From: Nitrospinota bacterium
Lineage (GTDB): Bacteria; Nitrospinota_A; UBA7883; JACRGQ01
Direction of reading: 5' to 3'
DNA length: 42,919 bases
Assembly: GCA_029881495.1 (NCBI GenBank)
Contig: JAOUMJ010000024.1
Location: 1 to 42,919, forward strand
Shown: positions 41,913 through 42,919 of the stretch, piece after piece
Numbering within the stretch: the stretch's first letter is position 1
Layout: every line of letters starts with the position of its first letter
Notes under the pieces: model-generated
The model's database searches: none
What the model saw: only the letters and a program-made list of their open reading frames with translations
Told to the model about the DNA's origin: nothing
Made by a program: the position numbers and the translations under genes

Positions 41913-42919
41913 TTATATAACCCTGATACTCTCAACGGGGGGGACTCTCCCCGCCTTGTAGGCTGGATAAAGTCCCGCGAGTATTGTTAACAGGAAAACC
42001 ACCACAAATATCGCTATTACGCTTTCCGGGAACAATCTAATCTTCATAACAGTATACATAGGAACCCCGCCTCCGGCTGAATACCCTTCCGGCATCATCG
42101 TGGTGAGATCCAGGCCGGTAGTATTGAAATAATAATAGAAGGGCGCGCTCACAATGACCCCCATGATTAGGCCTACAACCCCGATCCAGAACGATTCGGC
42201 AAGCACAAGCTTGAACAGCTTCCCGGGGGACATCCCTATCGCCATCATTATCCCGAACTCGCGTGTCCTCTCCAGTACGGCCATAAGTATTGTGTTTAGA
42301 ATGCCAGCCGCCACCAGCATGCCGAGAAAAACCTGGAACAGGTAGTTAAAGCTCTTGTCGATCGCTACCAGGCTTACAATCTCTTCCTGCGTTTCGGTGA
42401 AAGGCAACACGGCGACATCTCCCCCCAGAGCCTTCTGGAGCCGTTCAGTCACCCTGTCCGCCCTCCTCTGGTCGCTGATAAGCACCGATACCATGGTCGC
42501 TTCGTCCGATCCATATCCAAGCGTTTTCCTGACACGGTCGATCGGGAGCACAACCATCGCGCCATCGACCTCTTCAACGCCGGTCTTGAACATCCCGGAA
42601 ACGCGCGCAATCTCACTGACTATCTCGCCATTAACATCGGTAATCGTATATATGATCTTCTTCCCCATCCTGAGGCCAAGCTTTTCGGCAATCTTAACGC
42701 CGATGATAATTTCGCCGCCGTCCGTGCCGGAGAAGATCTCCCCCTCCACCATCTTTTTCAGGAAGAGATTGTACTCCGTCGCCTCCTGGGATGGATCGAT
42801 AGCAAGGAACATCCCGCCGATGCTTTTGGTAGCAGATGCCATCATCGCCTGACCGACGATCCTCTCCATCGCGCCGGAAACCCCTTCCGTTCCAAGCGCT
42901 GTTTTCCTTATCCCGGTTG
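41913..42919 (-). CDS. ABC exporter permease (FtsX/MacB-like), 5' end beyond window
   Basis: The reverse frame is open from the window edge with no start, giving 335 residues of the C-terminal part; the internal ATG at 42869 is not the true start. A periplasmic MacB-like domain (GEIIIGVKIAEKLGLRMGKK, VSGMFKTGVEEVDGAMVVLP) is followed by three membrane helices with the FtsX pattern (VFLGMLVAAGILNTILMAVL, ERTREFGIMMAIGMSPGKLF, FVVVFLLTILAGLYPAYKAG). LolC/LolE and MacB proteins share this plan and move lipoproteins or other substrates out of the inner membrane with a LolD-like ATPase, encoded two bases downstream. The substrate is unknown. Confidence 0.9.
   Translation of the reverse strand, partial: TGIRKTALGTEGVSGAMERIVGQAMMASATKSIGGMFLAIDPSQEATEYNLFLKKMVEGEIFSGTDGGEIIIGVKIAEKLGLRMGKKIIYTITDVNGEIVSEIARVSGMFKTGVEEVDGAMVVLPIDRVRKTLGYGSDEATMVSVLISDQRRADRVTERLQKALGGDVAVLPFTETQEEIVSLVAIDKSFNYLFQVFLGMLVAAGILNTILMAVLERTREFGIMMAIGMSPGKLFKLVLAESFWIGVVGLIMGVIVSAPFYYYFNTTGLDLTTMMPEGYSAGGGVPMYTVMKIRLFPESVIAIFVVVFLLTILAGLYPAYKAGRVPPVESIRVI

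Noticed and set aside
1-42919. CRISPR arrays, insertion sequences, phage genes, tRNA or rRNA genes
   Set aside because: No regularly spaced repeats, transposase or integrase motifs, terminal inverted repeats, or tRNA/rRNA-like sequences were seen. No covariance-model search could be run, so a small structured RNA could be missed.

Overview
This 42.9 kb window comes from a Gram-negative, respiring and probably nitrite-reducing bacterium. The evidence is many signal peptides and lipoboxes, an outer-membrane barrel, a periplasmic cytochrome cd1 nitrite reductase, an alternative complex III (ACIII) and an aa3-type oxidase. Composition looks moderate (near 50% G+C, estimated by eye). The phylum cannot be fixed from this alone. 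ACIII, NirS, response regulators with tetratricopeptide repeats (TPR) and a cyanobacterial/plant-like sucrose operon would fit Nitrospinota, Nitrospirota or a former deltaproteobacterial lineage, but that is a guess. I saw no tRNA, rRNA, CRISPR array, insertion sequence or phage gene.

Layout. 1-1779 (-): subtilisin-like protease cut by the window edge. 1923-7408 (-): overlapping three-gene sucrose operon (fructokinase, sucrose-phosphate synthase/phosphatase, sucrose synthase). 7674-11240 (+): cation/proton antiporter with a C-terminal regulatory domain, a U32-family protein and a small unknown gene. 11260-13583 (-): two-gene carboxyspermidine/carboxynorspermidine polyamine pathway. 13806-17142 (+): uvrC and an aldehyde dehydrogenase. 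17190-23858 (-): seven-gene ACIII operon with actB split in two, an extra dihaem cytochrome and no actF. 24335-28197 (-): five envelope genes, mostly lipoproteins, including a 43-residue one. 28360-29541 (+): exported methionine sulfoxide reductases MsrB and MsrA. 29631-34129 (-): Rrf2 regulator, then cytochrome oxidase III, SCO copper chaperone, subunit II and subunit I. 34552-37516 (-): a receiver-TPR protein and a partner TPR protein whose N-terminus looks like a receiver without the phosphorylation site. 37826-39430 (-): nirS alone, with a strong terminator. 39968-42919 (-): ABC exporter permease (cut by the window edge), its ATPase and a beta-barrel protein.

How the parts fit. ACIII would oxidise quinol and pass electrons through its cytochromes to the cytochrome oxidase (oxygen) or, through a soluble carrier, to NirS (nitrite to NO). 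The Rrf2 protein has the cysteine/histidine pattern of Fe-S sensors such as IscR and NsrR and sits directly upstream of the oxidase genes, so it may match oxidase expression to NO, oxygen or Fe-S status. MsrA/MsrB would repair oxidised envelope proteins. The sucrose genes can both make and reuse sucrose, as an osmolyte or carbon store.

The most interesting signals are regulatory. A split 23-nt block (22 identical positions, spacer of 1 or 4 nt) occurs at nearly the same distance upstream of both actA and nirS. An 18-bp perfect AT palindrome abuts a -10-like box before the oxidase genes. A dyad lies inside the rrf2 promoter. Among the proteins, the split ACIII, the two TPR signalling proteins, the lipoprotein operon and a protease with a domain inserted before its catalytic serine deserve a second look.
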